Notes under the pieces: model-generated
What the model saw: the letters and a program-made list of their open reading frames with translations, nothing else
Told to the model about the DNA's origin: nothing
The model's database searches: none
Shown: piece after piece, positions 10,880 through 23,550 of the stretch
How positions within the stretch are numbered: position 1 is the first letter of the stretch
Layout of the letters: each line of letters begins with the position of its first letter
Origin: Acanthopleura granulata
Lineage: Eukaryota; Mollusca; Polyplacophora; Chitonida; Chitonidae
Direction: 5' to 3'
DNA length: 64,000 nt
Assembly: GCA_016165875.1 (NCBI GenBank)
Contig: JABBOT010000080.1
Coordinates: 2,139,205-2,203,204, forward strand
Position numbers and translations under genes: made by a program

Positions 10880-13493
10880 GTAGACGGCGCCCCAAGTATC
10901 GTTTAAGTGGCCCTACATGAAATTCGATGAAAACCACTTGCCTTTAAGCACAATTACCCAACAATCACTTCATATGACTTCATATTTGCCACACAGCCTT
11001 GAATCTAACTCATTACTCTCATCGACACACTTACCAGAAGCAGACACTGCACCAGGTGATAATACGCCAATTTACCTTCTTAACACACCGTTAAAATTGT
11101 ATTAGTGGCCATGACTACGCCATGGAATAGCAAAGGCCGTTCGCTTTGGCTTTGGTCTCACAGACCAGACGCCTGCGCTGACAGCCACGGTGATGTTTGC
11201 CTGTCGGTAGATAAGCATTGTCCAGTGAAGAGGACGCGATGGCATTTGTGGCTTTGGTTTTCTGGGGTCCGTTTTCCAAGCAGAAGTATATATTGTGCAT
11301 TAACGTATCAGACGGCTATTGTCTACTCCCAAATAATACCAGATTTAATTATTTATTTCATAAGATCACAATTTTTTACCACAAAATCTTATTATAAGCA
11401 CATTCCAAAGGGCGATGTACTGAGAGACAAAGATATTGGCCCTATGAGACAGGATTTTTCTGAATATCCGGTCGTATCTCTAGATTACAAATAAAAGTTG
11501 ACTAGGACTGAGCACCAAGAGTGGGCCTAACTGTAAAGCTAAGTCAGATCTCAGGTATGGTGCTACATAGAAAGCATATAGCTTTACCGAACAACTTTTT
11601 TTGACGTTTTTCCATCAATAAGGGAAACATCAGGCACAATTACAACACACAAACTAAACAAAGCATGCGCTGTTGTCAGTTTGCTCTTCCGGGCACATAA
11701 ATTTTATTTTAAGTGCCTGATTTTTATGGTATCTTTAATTTTATTGACCTGTCGGAAATACATTTAACATCCCCTCGGGGAAATCTTTTTCAACCAATTA
11801 CCTCCCTTTTGAGTAAGGGTTGTATGAGAGAAACATCTTAAAGGGTAAGGTCAACGAATTTTGACTGGGCTTCCGTTGTTTCTAGATCTTAGTTCATGAA
11901 CACAAGACCCGGGCACATTTAAATCAGATTTAATAAATCTGATTTCTGAAACAGAAGTGACGCACTTGGTACATGTAGCCAGTGCAAAAACAACGCAATA
12001 TACTAATAAAGTAGAGGTGTGCTGTAACTATGTATGCCAAAATAATTATACGTTCGTCATTTCAAAGACATTCAAACACCACTTAATCCATCACTTGGAT
12101 GATAGTTGTTTATGGACCTACATCATGACAAAAATCGCATCTTCCTCGATGGACACGACGGATTCCGTAGCTAACATAGTCTAGACTGTATACTGTGTAC
12201 TGGTAGTGTTTTGACTAGCGATCATGACCTTTGGTATCAGAGGTTTGCTAGGTATTCAGATTGACCGAAACCAAGACGTAGGCTATAGGCGTTAGGCCAT
12301 CCAAGTTACTTTTCTTACACCCAAGATATAATTAAGATCTAGAAAGAAATGCCTTCATTGATAAAAAAGGTAAATTATATCATAGTGTAGTTGGTTTAAA
12401 TTATTACTTCAAATAACTTAACCATCTTTGATTACAGGTTACACGGATTGGGTGGGATTTAATTGAAGATCAGTAAGTCCCATCGCCGGACACCATATGA
12501 TTTGTCTAAGTTGACCATATTGCGTTGAAATAACGTATATTTAAAATTATTGATTGGCATATATACAGGTGAGTTCCTGCATTTAAGCCAAATTACGTAA
12601 AAACATGTGTGCTTTCAGCTAGTGTGTTGAACAACTCCACACAGAATGCTTCCGCAAGCAAAACTATCAGCTGTTATAACACTACATTGAAGGACTATAG
12701 GACTACGAAATACGGCATCCGTCCGTGTGACCTTAATGTGCAGGTTTATAAACAGTTATCAACTACATGTACACCACATGATACACTTAAGTGTTGAGAA
12801 AAACCCTCTGATATGAGGGATGCACTTGTATTTGGCAAGCAGATACAGCACACCTCTGCCTCATCGCCAGGCAGTGTATGCTGACATAGTATTATGTTGT
12901 TGTTGCATTGCTAATACGCACCACGTGCGTCACTTCCGTTTTAGACATGAATTAATCAATATATTATATTAAAACTGATTTAAGTATTCAAGGGTCTTAA
13001 GTTCATGGAAGAGGATCTAAACCAACTGAAACCAAGTTAAAAATCGTTGGTCTTGCTCTGTAACTTCCGGTCACTGAAATGAACTGATTTTTGGTGTTCA
13101 ACAACGAGGCCAAAGACATGTGAATTTCTGTGCTCAACAATCTTAAATGTTTCAATTCTATGTCACTTTTCAAGTCGTTAATTAATATTTATTTACTCGA
13201 AAATTGCAACACATTTATTTAGTGCCTGTTTTACTAACCTGCACAAGCTACTCCTTTTCAATGTACCGTTGTAATTATAGTGTTTCTATTGCATTTATGT
13301 TAATACTTAATATTCACCTGATTTGCTTCTAGTGCCTTTCTGTGATATACATAAGGGATATAATAAGCCCCATGGGGTTTCATTCGCGCCTAACGTGCCC
13401 CTGTATATATGTACAGCAAAATCTGTCTTCTTGTGAAAATACGAAAATGAAATGAATCATAACACTGAAATAACATAATTTCGTATCATTTAA
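10880..13493. other. Non-coding stretch
   Basis: A 129-codon frame at 11105-11494 starts without ATG and carries no splice signals I trust. AATTACCTCCCTTTTG at 11798-11813 resembles a motif I recall from molluscan repeats. Otherwise nothing. Confidence 0.45.
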
Positions 13494-13720
13494 GGCCCTC
13501 CGTGGCCAAGTGGTTAGCTTGCTAGAGCAGAACAATGACCCAGGAGCCTCTCACCAATGCGGTCACTGTGAGTTCAAGTCCAGCCCAGACTGGTTTCCTC
13601 TCCTGGTGTACGTGGGAAGTCTGCTAGTAACATACAGATTGTCGTGCGTGTTCTTCCGCCTCTCCCGAGATTCCTACCACCATAATGCTGGCCTATATAG
13701 TTCCAAGTGCTAAAACATTT
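13494..13720 (+). mobile_element. SINE family A, complete head, altered tail
   Basis: Head CCTCCGTGGCCAAGTGGTTAGC (box A region) and GAGTTCAAGTCCAG (box B) are well preserved. The body ends at CCACCATAATGCTGGCC, but the usual CAATCAAATAAATAA tail is replaced by unrelated sequence. Confidence 0.85.
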
Positions 13721-13795
13721 GTATAACAATCAACAACCGTACAGAACGTTCCAGGTCAATAATCGCGCGGCCGATTTGCTTAGCACTGAAAAACA

Positions 13796-13807
13796 CCCCC
13801 CCCCCCC
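13796..13807. repeat. Poly-C run, 12 nt
   Basis: Uninterrupted C run followed by TCC; it may be length-variable or an assembly weak point. It falls inside overlapping minus-strand frames that I do not call. Confidence 0.9.
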
Positions 13808-14424
13808 TCCGAAGCACTTAGAAGGTATGTTAACACAACCCTGAGTGTGCTGTGCAAAGTTCTCCGGGCTTCTTTCGTGAAAAGAAATAGACGTATTTCC
13901 AGACATTTGGCATAAAGTGCATAAAGTGCCAAAGTTGTAGAAGTCCATATATGCCGATCAGACCATTCCCCAAAAGACAGCCGTGACATGTTCGCGTGCT
14001 GAATGCTATCAGATTGTCTTAAAATGACGATTAGGCCGATAGCCAGACCTATAAGCGATCTACAGCGCCAGTAAAGTGAAGGGGAACGGACACCGAGCTT
14101 TATATTCCACCACCCAAGTGTATCTTCATGCATCCTTAATTGTGCTGTTTGATTCAAAGGTTTCACACAGTCCTGGTACTCCGGGAAGTAGAAGCCCGCT
14201 ATTATGGCCTCATATCAGACAAATTTGTCGTACTACTGATCGTGCAGGGAAATCAAAGTCTATAACACAGTCACACAAGGAGCGGTGGACGGAGTACCCT
14301 CCCAGCTGCATTGGTTTCAGTCAGTCCGGAGTTACAATTTGGTGCATATGAAAAGTGAAAATGTATATTATCCTGTACAGTGTGGGTCGGTATACAGATT
14401 CGTGCAGAGACTTGTATACATGAA

Positions 14425-14535
14425 CAGTTAGAATAAAACCCAAACTGAGGTCAGTTGACAAGAGGCCGGTAACGTGTGACCATTTGCTAACGATCAAACT
14501 GTCATCGCTGCTTTGGCTTTACTCTCTATGCTGTA
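14425..14535 (+). repeat. Family F dispersed repeat, copy 2
   Basis: GTTAGAATAAAACCC, AACTGAGGTCAGTTGACAAG and AGGCCGG, then GTGACCATTTGC and a CTCTATGCT end. It is the clearest copy and is followed by an ACAT microsatellite. Confidence 0.8.
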
Positions 14536-14542
14536 GTCTTTT

Positions 14543-14599
14543 ATATACATACATACATACATAAATACATACATGTATACATACATACATACATACGTA
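14543..14599. repeat. (ACAT)n microsatellite
   Basis: Interrupted tetranucleotide array starting directly after a family F copy. Confidence 0.92.
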
Positions 14600-14842
14600 C
14601 AGAAAAACGTTTAGCTTTGAACAAAGCGGAGCTTAAAAGTAATTTGGACTTCAAGTATTAAAGTATTTGTTTGATTATTCTTTGTTACCACAAAAAACTG
14701 TTATGTATGATAAAAAAACCATTCACGGTCAGTACTAAGTTACTGGATTTACTTGATAAGACGCACTTCCTGCTTTTTTGTCTCATTCTTAATTTCCTTA
14801 AATTTCACATTTCACATTTGTTGGGCAAAGTGTGTCTTTCAG

Positions 14843-15027
14843 GGTAAGAGAAAGAGTAGGGAAATGTATGGCAATGAAAGATAAAATTTGTGAAACTATT
14901 CATGATTTAACGGAACACTTGGTTGTGGCCATATCGACAAACGTCAAGATTCTTGCCGGGCTTCACGAGGTTTACCTGCAGCGGGAAAGAGCGAGCGACT
15001 TTTATGCTTTATACATCACATGCAAAG
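14843..15027 (+). CDS. Possible internal exon
   Basis: A good acceptor (GTGTCTTTCAG ending at 14842) and a modest donor (GCAAAG|GTTAAA at 15028) border a stretch open in one frame for about 60 codons. The product is amphipathic and helical-looking, with Lys-Ile-Cys-Glu-Thr near its start and a Leu-Gln-Arg-Glu-Arg motif near its end. A second + frame is also open across much of this interval. No recognisable family. Confidence 0.22.
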
Positions 15028-15620
15028 GTTAAAACTGAACGAGTTGTGTCCTTTGTATGCAAAATGACAGCTTGCATGTTGGGATACCATCCCGATAGCA
15101 CGGGCATAGTGCACCATTGTCACATAAACATGCTGTCATATCCTTCTGAACTAATTCGACCATCAACACAGCTGTCAACGAGCAGTTTTGAATGATGTTA
15201 TGATCAAAATAACCATGTCTAACGGACTTTCTTAAACTTCGTCCTTTAGACGAGCTATCTGCAGATAACCAGTTTGAAGCCACGCCAAAGGGAAAGTCTA
15301 CGCTCTGAGTTGAACAAGTTTTCGACTAAATTTAGGCTACCAATCTTCCATCAGTGAACGTTTTTGACATGCACGTCAAATTACGACGACACAGGGAGCC
15401 CTTGATGACCCCAACGCCACCGCGGGAAACAGTGACTTTTAGCGATGTCTGATTAACAGTCTTTTTCACAGTGCCTTTCTTACTAGAGCTGTTAATAAAG
15501 GAAAGTGTGTTAATAACTAATTTCATTTCATAATCCTTGACCGAGGCATCATAAACTCCCAACGATCAGAAAAAGGGATATATCTCAGAGGCCTGTCTCG
15601 TACGAGTCTATTTAAACCCC

Positions 15621-15701
15621 ATAAACCGGAAATAGGCGCAGGAGCTCTAAATTCAGACTCGAACACTGTCTGTGGCGCGGCTGGCGTAATTTCCGGTTTA
15701 T
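15621..15701. repeat. Inverted repeat, 13-bp perfect arms
   Basis: ATAAACCGGAAAT at 15621-15633 is the exact reverse complement of ATTTCCGGTTTAT at 15689-15701, with a 55-bp spacer. Confidence 0.85.
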
Positions 15702-17892
15702 AATCATTGCTCGTTATATCAAACAAAACGACTCGCCACATGAGAGCAAAGGATTGATCCGAGCGCTTCCTGTAGACATTGTTACACGTGCCTCAACCCC
15801 AATATCAGACATAACCGTTTTTTGAGAGAACCTATCCTTCTGTCAACAATGAATCCAGATCGAGATAACTGCCATTTGCTGAACAGGTTGCTTTTTGTGT
15901 GAATGCTTGGTGTCAGATGGTGGATAGCCCGAGGCTCAGTCAGTTCAATAAATTAATTCGTTCATTTAAAGTTAATGCTTCAATTCTTTGAGAGAATTAC
16001 CCACAGCCAGTGATCACGAGGACGTTCTTCTCAACAACAAAAACCAAAAAAAAGAAATCAATAAATAAATATATAAATAAAATAAAATAAAAAAAAAACA
16101 CAAGAAAACAAATAAAAAAAATCTCCGAAAAAACAACAAATAGTCAGAAGGTTATACAAGAATAATAAACTGAGTAATAGTATAGATGCACGTTGAATAC
16201 ATGTAGCATATAATTAAAAAATAAATTGGAAAAAGCTAACTACTAATAAATTACCAAGAGATCACTGATATTGGCTGAATCAGGAGATAATTATGAATTA
16301 TATGAAATAACTTGTTATTATCCTGAAGCTCCATATTTTCAGACCCAGAAAGTAGAATGAAGCACAAACGTTTATGCGTTTAAGAAATGACAAATGAACA
16401 CAAAGACAAAAGATTTGTGCAATGTTTACAAGCACATGCCTCCCGGGAACGGCGAATTAAGGGCACTGTAGAAGGTAGCACTTAGAGGTTTAGTTTGTCG
16501 ATAAACGCAATTACGTTGAAGTGGTCGACTAAAACAAGAGACAAGAAAAGTCGGCGTGACGTCACTGGTGAACCACATTTTCAGTATGGTCTATGAGCCC
16601 ACCATACAATCAAAACATTTATTTTGGTCCAAAATTTTTAAAAAAAAAATCAATTAGGGTACTTTCAGAGGCAGTTTTTCATGGTCTTTTCACTCACCAT
16701 AAGTTCATTTTTACGAGATCTTTCCCCTTAACTTGAAATGCGATAGACTTTGACAAGTGATACTCCTAATCAATTTACGTAGGCCGACAAGCTACAAACT
16801 ATCATAGACGTGTAGACGTGACAATATTCTCTGCAATCATTTGCATCCTGTAAGTCGTGATTAGGATTTTACCACTCACCAGATTTACAAGTAGATTATT
16901 TGATTTAATACTGGTAAACTGATTGTGTAAAGATATCAAGCAATTTAACAACCTCATTTTGGGGGAGATATTTGCCGTATGTCGATCTCAATTAGATGTT
17001 GTAATGCTGGCCATATGTTAACCTCGTTGAGAACTTGTGTCCTGCTCACGGCAATCTGTCGTGTTATACATCGAACCGGGAACAAGGAAATGGAGACCGG
17101 ATACGTCTATTGTCCTGGATTCTCAGTACATAGGTAACGCCCATAGTCTATATACATATACATAGAGAGAGAGACAGAGACAGAGAGAGAAGTGTTAATA
17201 GAATGAAGTTGCATAAATATCATATGACTCTGTTAAATTCCCTTCTAGGTACGTAGCTCAGCCCCCTTGCTCTGACTGGTCCACACGCGGACACAGTGTG
17301 TCAAATCATTCCTTCAATCTATTAACAATTTCTAACACATGAATCAGATCAACTGGGATGCAGTTTGACTAAAGTGTCTAAAACATTCCTTTATTCTGTT
17401 TTCGACTATTTCTAAGAGAAGAAACTGATCATTTCAGATCAATCCAAGGAGACGTTTGACTTCGGTTCCTTTAACAACATTCGTCTTGCTGATTATTGTA
17501 TTACGCAAGTAAATTGTCATTTTAGATCGTCACAGTGTGTATATATATCCTTCGAAGGTTAAAATTGTATTACTTATATGTTTATATATGTTTACAGCTA
17601 TTTGTGTGGAGGGTTAAATAACTTCTACTCTGCCCATGAATGAACATGACGAGCTCGGCTGACGTAATTTTTTTGTGTGATACAGCATGCATTCCATGTC
17701 GCGGCTCTCCGACGTCAGACCACTTTACATTCCGTGGTTTGCAGTAGACATGGTTAGATTTTCTTTCTTTGCTGAGTTTCACATACAAGAATGCTTTCTG
17801 TTTGAAGACTGGTGTAGGGACAAAACCGTTGCTGAGAATTACGCGGATATAAACCATGAATGTACATGCGAATAATAATGATACATAACAGG
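15702..17892. other. Non-coding stretch with simple repeats
   Basis: An A-rich run at 16031-16135 and a (GA)n-like run at 17165-17191. No gene seen. Confidence 0.6.
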
Positions 17893-17980
17893 CTGATTGA
17901 TTGATTATTTAATGCTATTCTCAAAAGGTTTTTTTTACACGATGGCGGCCAGTTTATGGGCGGAAGAAACCGGAGTATAA
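17893..17980 (-). mobile_element. SINE family B fragment, 3' part
   Basis: TTGATTATTTAATGCTATTC followed by GATGGCGGCCAG and GGGCGGAAGAAACCGGAGT, matching the body of the copy at 8849. Confidence 0.6.
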
Positions 17981-18555
17981 TAAAATAATTTATTTATAAA
18001 TATATATATATAAGAAAGACATTTTTGGAAAGAATTCTGATGAGATTATGTCTCTCTGGCAAATCTTTCGGTTGATGTTTCTCACCATTCTGAAGCTCCA
18101 CAAGTGCATTCTTTTCTCATCAGGGATTCAGCAGCGGGAATTGGTGCTCTTGTGGTGAACATTTCATGTTTTCTTTGGGTCTCTCGAGGACAGATTGTAT
18201 GCAATAACAGAATTAATATAGATGGTCAGCCTTCTCCGCCCATGCGCAGAGTGGGCGGACAGAGAAAACCCCGGCGGATGAACCAATGGATCAGTTAGAC
18301 GATCTTAATGACTTGATAATCTGACCAATAGCCCACGCTCTGCCCAAATATCTGATCAAATAAACTGACCTTTTGTTCGTCAATACAAACATTGTATTGT
18401 CATGCGCATGCCAGTTCCATAAGAGAGGAACTAAAATAGTGTAGGAGTCCAATACATTTTTGCCATTCTAATCCAATCCAATTTCCGCTAATGGCCAGGA
18501 AATCTTGTAATCGAGCTTGTCGATGACTTAGATCAGTCGGAGAGCCTAGTCTGGA

Positions 18556-18770
18556 CCTAACAACCTAAAGCGCCTTACCTTACTGGTTCTTACACCAAAC
18601 ACTTTTCAAATGGTTCTCCTTGCTTCCTCGCTTGACGCCCAGCATTAAGGGATTATGGAGCGCGGAAACAGGACTGGTAGGCCTGATATTAGTATACTGT
18701 GGCAGGGGTGGCATGTCTGGTGTCTTCAGCACTTTGGCAGCATGGACATGCCCTGTCACAAGTAGACACA
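18556..18770 (-). repeat. Family E dispersed repeat, copy 2
   Basis: Reverse complement matches the copies at 6460 and 33485: CATGCTGCCAAAGTGCTGAA, GACATGCCACCCCTGCC and a CAGTCCTGTTTCC box. The minus-strand frame again encodes His-Ala-Ala-Lys-Val-Leu. Confidence 0.72.
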
Positions 18771-19986
18771 GTATACATACATACATACCGGCGCACACCA
18801 TGACATTTACACCTCTTTATTAAGAGTTGGATGAAATTAAAACGGTGCTTGCCCTCAAGGAACTTAACGTGATGCTAAACGACGGTTTGTGATAAACCTT
18901 GACACTGAAAGGTCATAAAGCTTCATCCTCACTCTTCATCTATTCTCGCTTCTTTAAACAAAAATGGCAAATTTCCGGACATCGTCTTTGTACAGTTTAA
19001 CTTCTTTTCCTTTCTTCTAACCCTCAGAAATCTGTGTCCTGTATTGCATCATAAACAATTAAGGATTCTGCGGTTATTGATAAACGGGTCCCTATGGTAC
19101 TCAATACAAGAGAGAACCACGTTACCAGAACCAGTATATACGGAAGAAGTTCGACATTTACAAGAAATAGACCAGTATATCCGGCCTGAGGTCATGACAT
19201 AACGTACAGCATTATACATAAGTCGATTGGCTGCATCGTCTGTATGTCGTATTCCATATTACAAGTCCGGTATCAATGGCGGATCCTGGGCCGTTGTATA
19301 TGAACGGTACTCGGGGAATGTGTATCCTCTGGAAGTTTTGAAAACTGAGACTTACTGGTACTTTTCGTGGAAATTTTCTGTGGAATTTTTTGGAAAGTAT
19401 GTGATCGGTATAATTAGAAAATACTGTAGGCTACTGCAAATGACAAGTAAGAACATTTAACGGAAGTCGGAGAGAAAAAACAAAAATGTGGAATAATATG
19501 GCTTTAGATACTCTTTGTATGTTGGCATTATGGGTGAGTAGTGTAACAGTCTACTCGATGTTTGTATATTAAGACTGAATGTGACGTCATCTTTGGTGTC
19601 TCCGGCATGGCGTTCCAGTGAGGTTGCACTATATGAAAATGCCTGCATTCAAAAGGCTCCCCATGAAGGGGACACCGTCGAGATATGAACGAAATAATAT
19701 TGAAAGCAAAAACACAAAATATAACCTGCATATATAGGACTAATTCATTTCTGACGGCTACATGATGCTCCAACAGTAAAGAAAACTGTCTAACACATGC
19801 ATGGCTACGCAAAGAGAATAAAGTTAAGCATATGAGTTAGGTCTACAGTAAACTGTGTATACATATATTCTAGTGTATAAAGGGGAAAAAATAAGCTGAA
19901 GTTGAACTTAATAGCTGATGCATACTAAATCCATCGTTACCTATTAATACCTAATATTTATTAGCCGATGTCAACAGAAACAATCG

Positions 19987-20235
19987 AATTTTGTAAGATT
20001 ATTACTTTATTTTATCAGTCTGTTTTGGGTGCCATTCTCGTTTGAGAATAGTTTATCAATCCTCGCCTTGCCTTTGGTGATTCCTTGTTTGCTGATTAAC
20101 ACATTACAGGGACAGAAATTTTATTAGATTATTATTTCATTATATTAGTCTGTTTAGGGTGCCATTCTCTTATGAGAATGGTTTATCAGCTCTCGCCTGG
20201 CATTTGATTCCTTGTTTGCTGATTAAAACATTGCA
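19987..20235. repeat. 120-bp tandem duplication carrying a hairpin
   Basis: Two copies with period 120: TCAGTCTGTTTTGGGTGCC at about 20015 and TTAGTCTGTTTAGGGTGCC at about 20135, both continuing to CCTTGTTTGCTGATTAA. Each carries a hairpin, CATTCTC/GAGAATA in the first and CATTCTC/GAGAATG in the second. Confidence 0.88.
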
Positions 20236-20785
20236 TGAGATAGAAGTCACAACGCATCGGTTTTGACATGCAGTTCGAGTCTGTCGTTGTACCTCGCAGA
20301 GCTCGCTTTACACTTGAGCATGTAAAAACTTGGTCGTGTCAGTGGGACAGTCTTGGCATAGTTTGAATACAAGTTCTTCTAACCACTAGCAAGGAACTCA
20401 GTGCCGCTAAAAATAGGAATATTTTCAGAATAATAGACGTAAGCACAGTTAACAGGGATGACTGGATTACTACGGTGATAAATGTGATTATATGGATAAA
20501 AAGCAGTCGAAGACTCCTTGACAGTATCTGTCAGACATATAGCAATCATTAACCATAAACAACGTTCATTACAAGATAATTAATTAATTAATAATTACAA
20601 AATCAACGTTCTTCAAAAGTATATTTTAAAAACTATAAACAGTAAGAAACTAGCACAAAGTCATGTTAGTAGAGAGGAGCAGTGAACTGTTTTCGATCAT
20701 GCCGGAAAGAATATTCTGCATGAACTATGGCAAGGAATGTTCTGGGCGCGTAAATTTAATCGGTAATCAAATCATGTTAAGTCAT

Positions 20786-21030
20786 ATTTATTTATTTATT
20801 TGATTGGTGTTTTACGCCGAACTCAAGAGTATTTCACTTATACGACGCCGGCCAGTATTATGATAGGAGGAAACCCGCTAGCATCCGTAGGCTGCTGGCT
20901 GACCTTCACACGCACCAACGACGGGGAAGTCAACAGGAGCTGGACTTGAACTCACAGCGACCGCATTGAAGGAAGGCTTCTGGGCCATTGCTCTGCGCTA
21001 GCGCGTTAACCAGGTGAGCCTCGGAAGCCC
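20786..21030 (-). mobile_element. SINE family A, full length
   Basis: Tail (TTTA)n, GATTGGTGTTTTACGCCGAA, body, GACTTGAACTCAC (inverted box B) and GCTAGCGCGTTAACC plus GAGCCTCGGAAGCCC (inverted box A and 5' end). Confidence 0.9.
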
Positions 21031-21744
21031 ATTGCTAGGTTATGAGTTGGGCTTTGGTAACAATTGTTCATATATACAACGTGTGGATTTTACATAAAAC
21101 GGTGAACAGCCACGGGTTAAATTGAGATTAGACACAATTATGAAGCAAAACGCCAGAGACTCTGGTCACTCTGTCCATATTTACTCACAAGATAATTGTG
21201 CTCATTCTAAAATTCATGAAACTTAGAGAGAAGGTGTTCGATGGAATATTCTTGAATCACTGTTTTTTTGGTAATAACAAATGGCGACATTGGATGAGAT
21301 GTATCTTGGCAGATCTGTATTTCTAACTAGCCCCATGTTTAAAATATTGTATTATATATTTTATATTGTTTACACGCTAACCAGGTGTGTGTCTGACCTA
21401 CATTTTTTTCTCTGCGTATGTGATAGCCTTCGCTGGAATTCAGTCTCGTTTTTCTCGAGGCTTCTGTGTTTATGAGTTCGTGTTATTGTACATATAACGT
21501 ATATTCTGGAAATATGTACCCATATTGTAAACATGTTTACGAACAAACCATCCAGAATTTTCTTTACGTTAGGCTATAAATATGAGCGACGAAGTTGTAA
21601 AGCTCTCAGTCATTTACTTACGTCCACTTTAAGAGCATTCATTTTATTTGTATCAATTCGAGTCATATTTATTCTTGTGTACTTAGAAGGATTTTTGTGT
21701 GAATTTGGAGATATTGGCTTACGTTGTAATTGGTGACTTGTAAG

Positions 21745-21893
21745 TGGTGTCTGCTGGCAGACCTTACCACACGCGGCCGGAGAGGAAGCCAGCATGACTG
21801 TGGACTTGAACTCACAACGACCGCATTGGTGGGAGGCTTCTGTTTCATTGCGCTCAGCTGGCGAGCTAACCGACTGAGCCACTGAGGCCTCCA
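21745..21893 (-). mobile_element. SINE family A, head half only
   Basis: From CTGCTGGCAGACC through GACTTGAACTCAC to AACCGACTGAGCCACTGAGG. The tail half is missing. Confidence 0.85.
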
Positions 21894-22469
21894 CTAGGAT
21901 TATTCGTCATGTACACTGCTACATTAAATAAAATAGAGAGGTTTTTTTGGAGAGTTTTTGTAGTCAAGATAGGCTCGTAACGTCCAGCGGAAAAGGAAGT
22001 TGGTCGATTGATAGATTGCAATGCAGGCTGGCATATTGAGAAGCCATTGATAACGAAATTTAGACGATGAAAACACTCATAATGTTTCGTAAATTACGGG
22101 ATATCGAGAAGGTCTGTAACAGGTCGGAAAAGCCAGGGTTTTCCAGACATGTATGTGTGGTCGTCAGGGTGAGTTAAGCAACTATTCGATGAGTGAGCGA
22201 ATGGTTTCATGACCTAGCTGAAGCGTTCTGTCGCATAAAGTAAGCCTTCGGGTAGAAGTACTTCGTTTGATTCTTTATTAGGGGCTACAACACCTTTGAC
22301 GGCTTCTAAGCGATTCGCAGACAACGATCAAGGCTGAAGGAATATCGTTTTAATCAAGTTTCGTGCCTTCATGTATTTCTTGGAGGTAGTTATTGTTGTC
22401 AAACAGTTAAAAATACCGTACAATTTTAGGATAAAAGCACTAGCTGAAATCTTAGCGTAATTGTAAGAA

Positions 22470-23125
22470 ATATGAAGATTACATAATTGTAGGAAACACC
22501 AGATTCGGGTCGCTTTGCTGTTATATGAAGCCCCCGAAGACGCCATGTAGTTCTAGGAAACACCTAATGACGGCTAGCAGTTTACTAGTAAGACCTTGTT
22601 TAGGGACTCCATGTAATTGTGCGAAACACCTGAAGAGGCCATGTAATTGTATGAAGCATTTGAATATGCAATGTAATGATATATTTATTTATTTGATTGG
22701 TATTTTACGCCGTACTCAAGAATATTTCACTTACACGACCCCGGTCAGCATTGTGGTGGGAGGAAACCGTGTACAGCCCTGGGGAAATCCACGACCTTCC
22801 CACATACTTGCGGAGAGGAAGCCATGATGAACTGGACTTGAACTCACAGCTGTGAAGCTTCTGGGTAATTACGCTGTGCGAGCTCGCTAACCAACTTTCT
22901 TTAAACACTTGAGGGTGCCATTTTCTTGTATAAAGCGCTTGTCGAAGTAGTATGCTTGCAGGAAACATTTGACGTCATGTACTTGTAATAAACATTTGAC
23001 GCCATGTGGTTGTGAGAGATATTTGTAGTAAACATTTCACGTCATTTGCGTTTTGGAGTCATTGGACACCATGTGGTTGTAGAAGACATTTGACGTCATT
23101 TGTTTGTAGGATCGAGACATTTGGC
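22470..23125. repeat. 27-30 bp tandem array interrupted by a SINE
   Basis: Units of the type ATGTAATTGTATGAAACACCTGAAG-GCC precede the SINE, and ATGTGGTTGTAGAAGACATTTGACGTC units follow it. The right part contains two perfect TGACGTCA octamers (22970-22977 and 23091-23098) and several one-base variants. Confidence 0.75.
22682..22894 (-). mobile_element. SINE family A inside the tandem array
   Basis: (ATTT)n tail, GATTGGTATTTTACGCCGT, the body and GACTTGAACTCACAG. The head is partly deleted. Confidence 0.87.
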
Positions 23126-23429
23126 TATCTATCGGCGACGCTTTGCTTGAAGATAGGCTTGGCTAAAGCGTGATGTGAACTGTTTAGTGCCTTTTATTGT
23201 TGAGTGTTTTGTGTGGCTCAGTCTGATACAGTTCAAGTTGGACACGGAAGATTACGACAGAACATAACGAACTAGTACAAAACCGGCTTTGTTATGTAAT
23301 GACTGGTGTACACGGAGCCATCCTGGGTCTTACACTCACGTAAACTTCATGCCAGTTGTCAACCAGCACGTCATCATGGCAGTTACGTGATTGTAACGTT
23401 AAGACAGTAGCATACATGTGGACTCAATC

Positions 23430-23550
23430 ATGAAACGTCCCTCTCAGATGACAACAGGAACTTCAGCAAAGCCAGCGAGCCCCATCTGGTTCGACCTAGC
23501 AGTGGGTGCCATGCCACTCTCCTACTTATGCACCTCTGTTATCTCGGGAG
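23430..23550 (+). CDS. Candidate first coding exon with one membrane-like segment
   Basis: The ATG at 23430 has A at -3 and follows an in-frame TAA about 30 nt upstream. The frame stays open for 40 codons and runs into a strong donor, GGGAG|GTAAGA at 23551, leaving phase 1. The encoded N-terminus is Ser/Thr/Lys/Pro-rich. It is followed from about residue 19 by a moderately hydrophobic stretch (IWFDLAVGAMPLSYLC) that could be a signal anchor or an N-terminal membrane helix. I found no convincing partner exon; weak acceptor-like sites near 24096 and 24113 would give only a few more codons. The family is not recognised. Confidence 0.38.

Noticed and set aside
13780..14166. 128-codon minus frame with a hydrophobic segment
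   Set aside because: It runs through a poly-C tract, starts without ATG and has no splice borders I trust.
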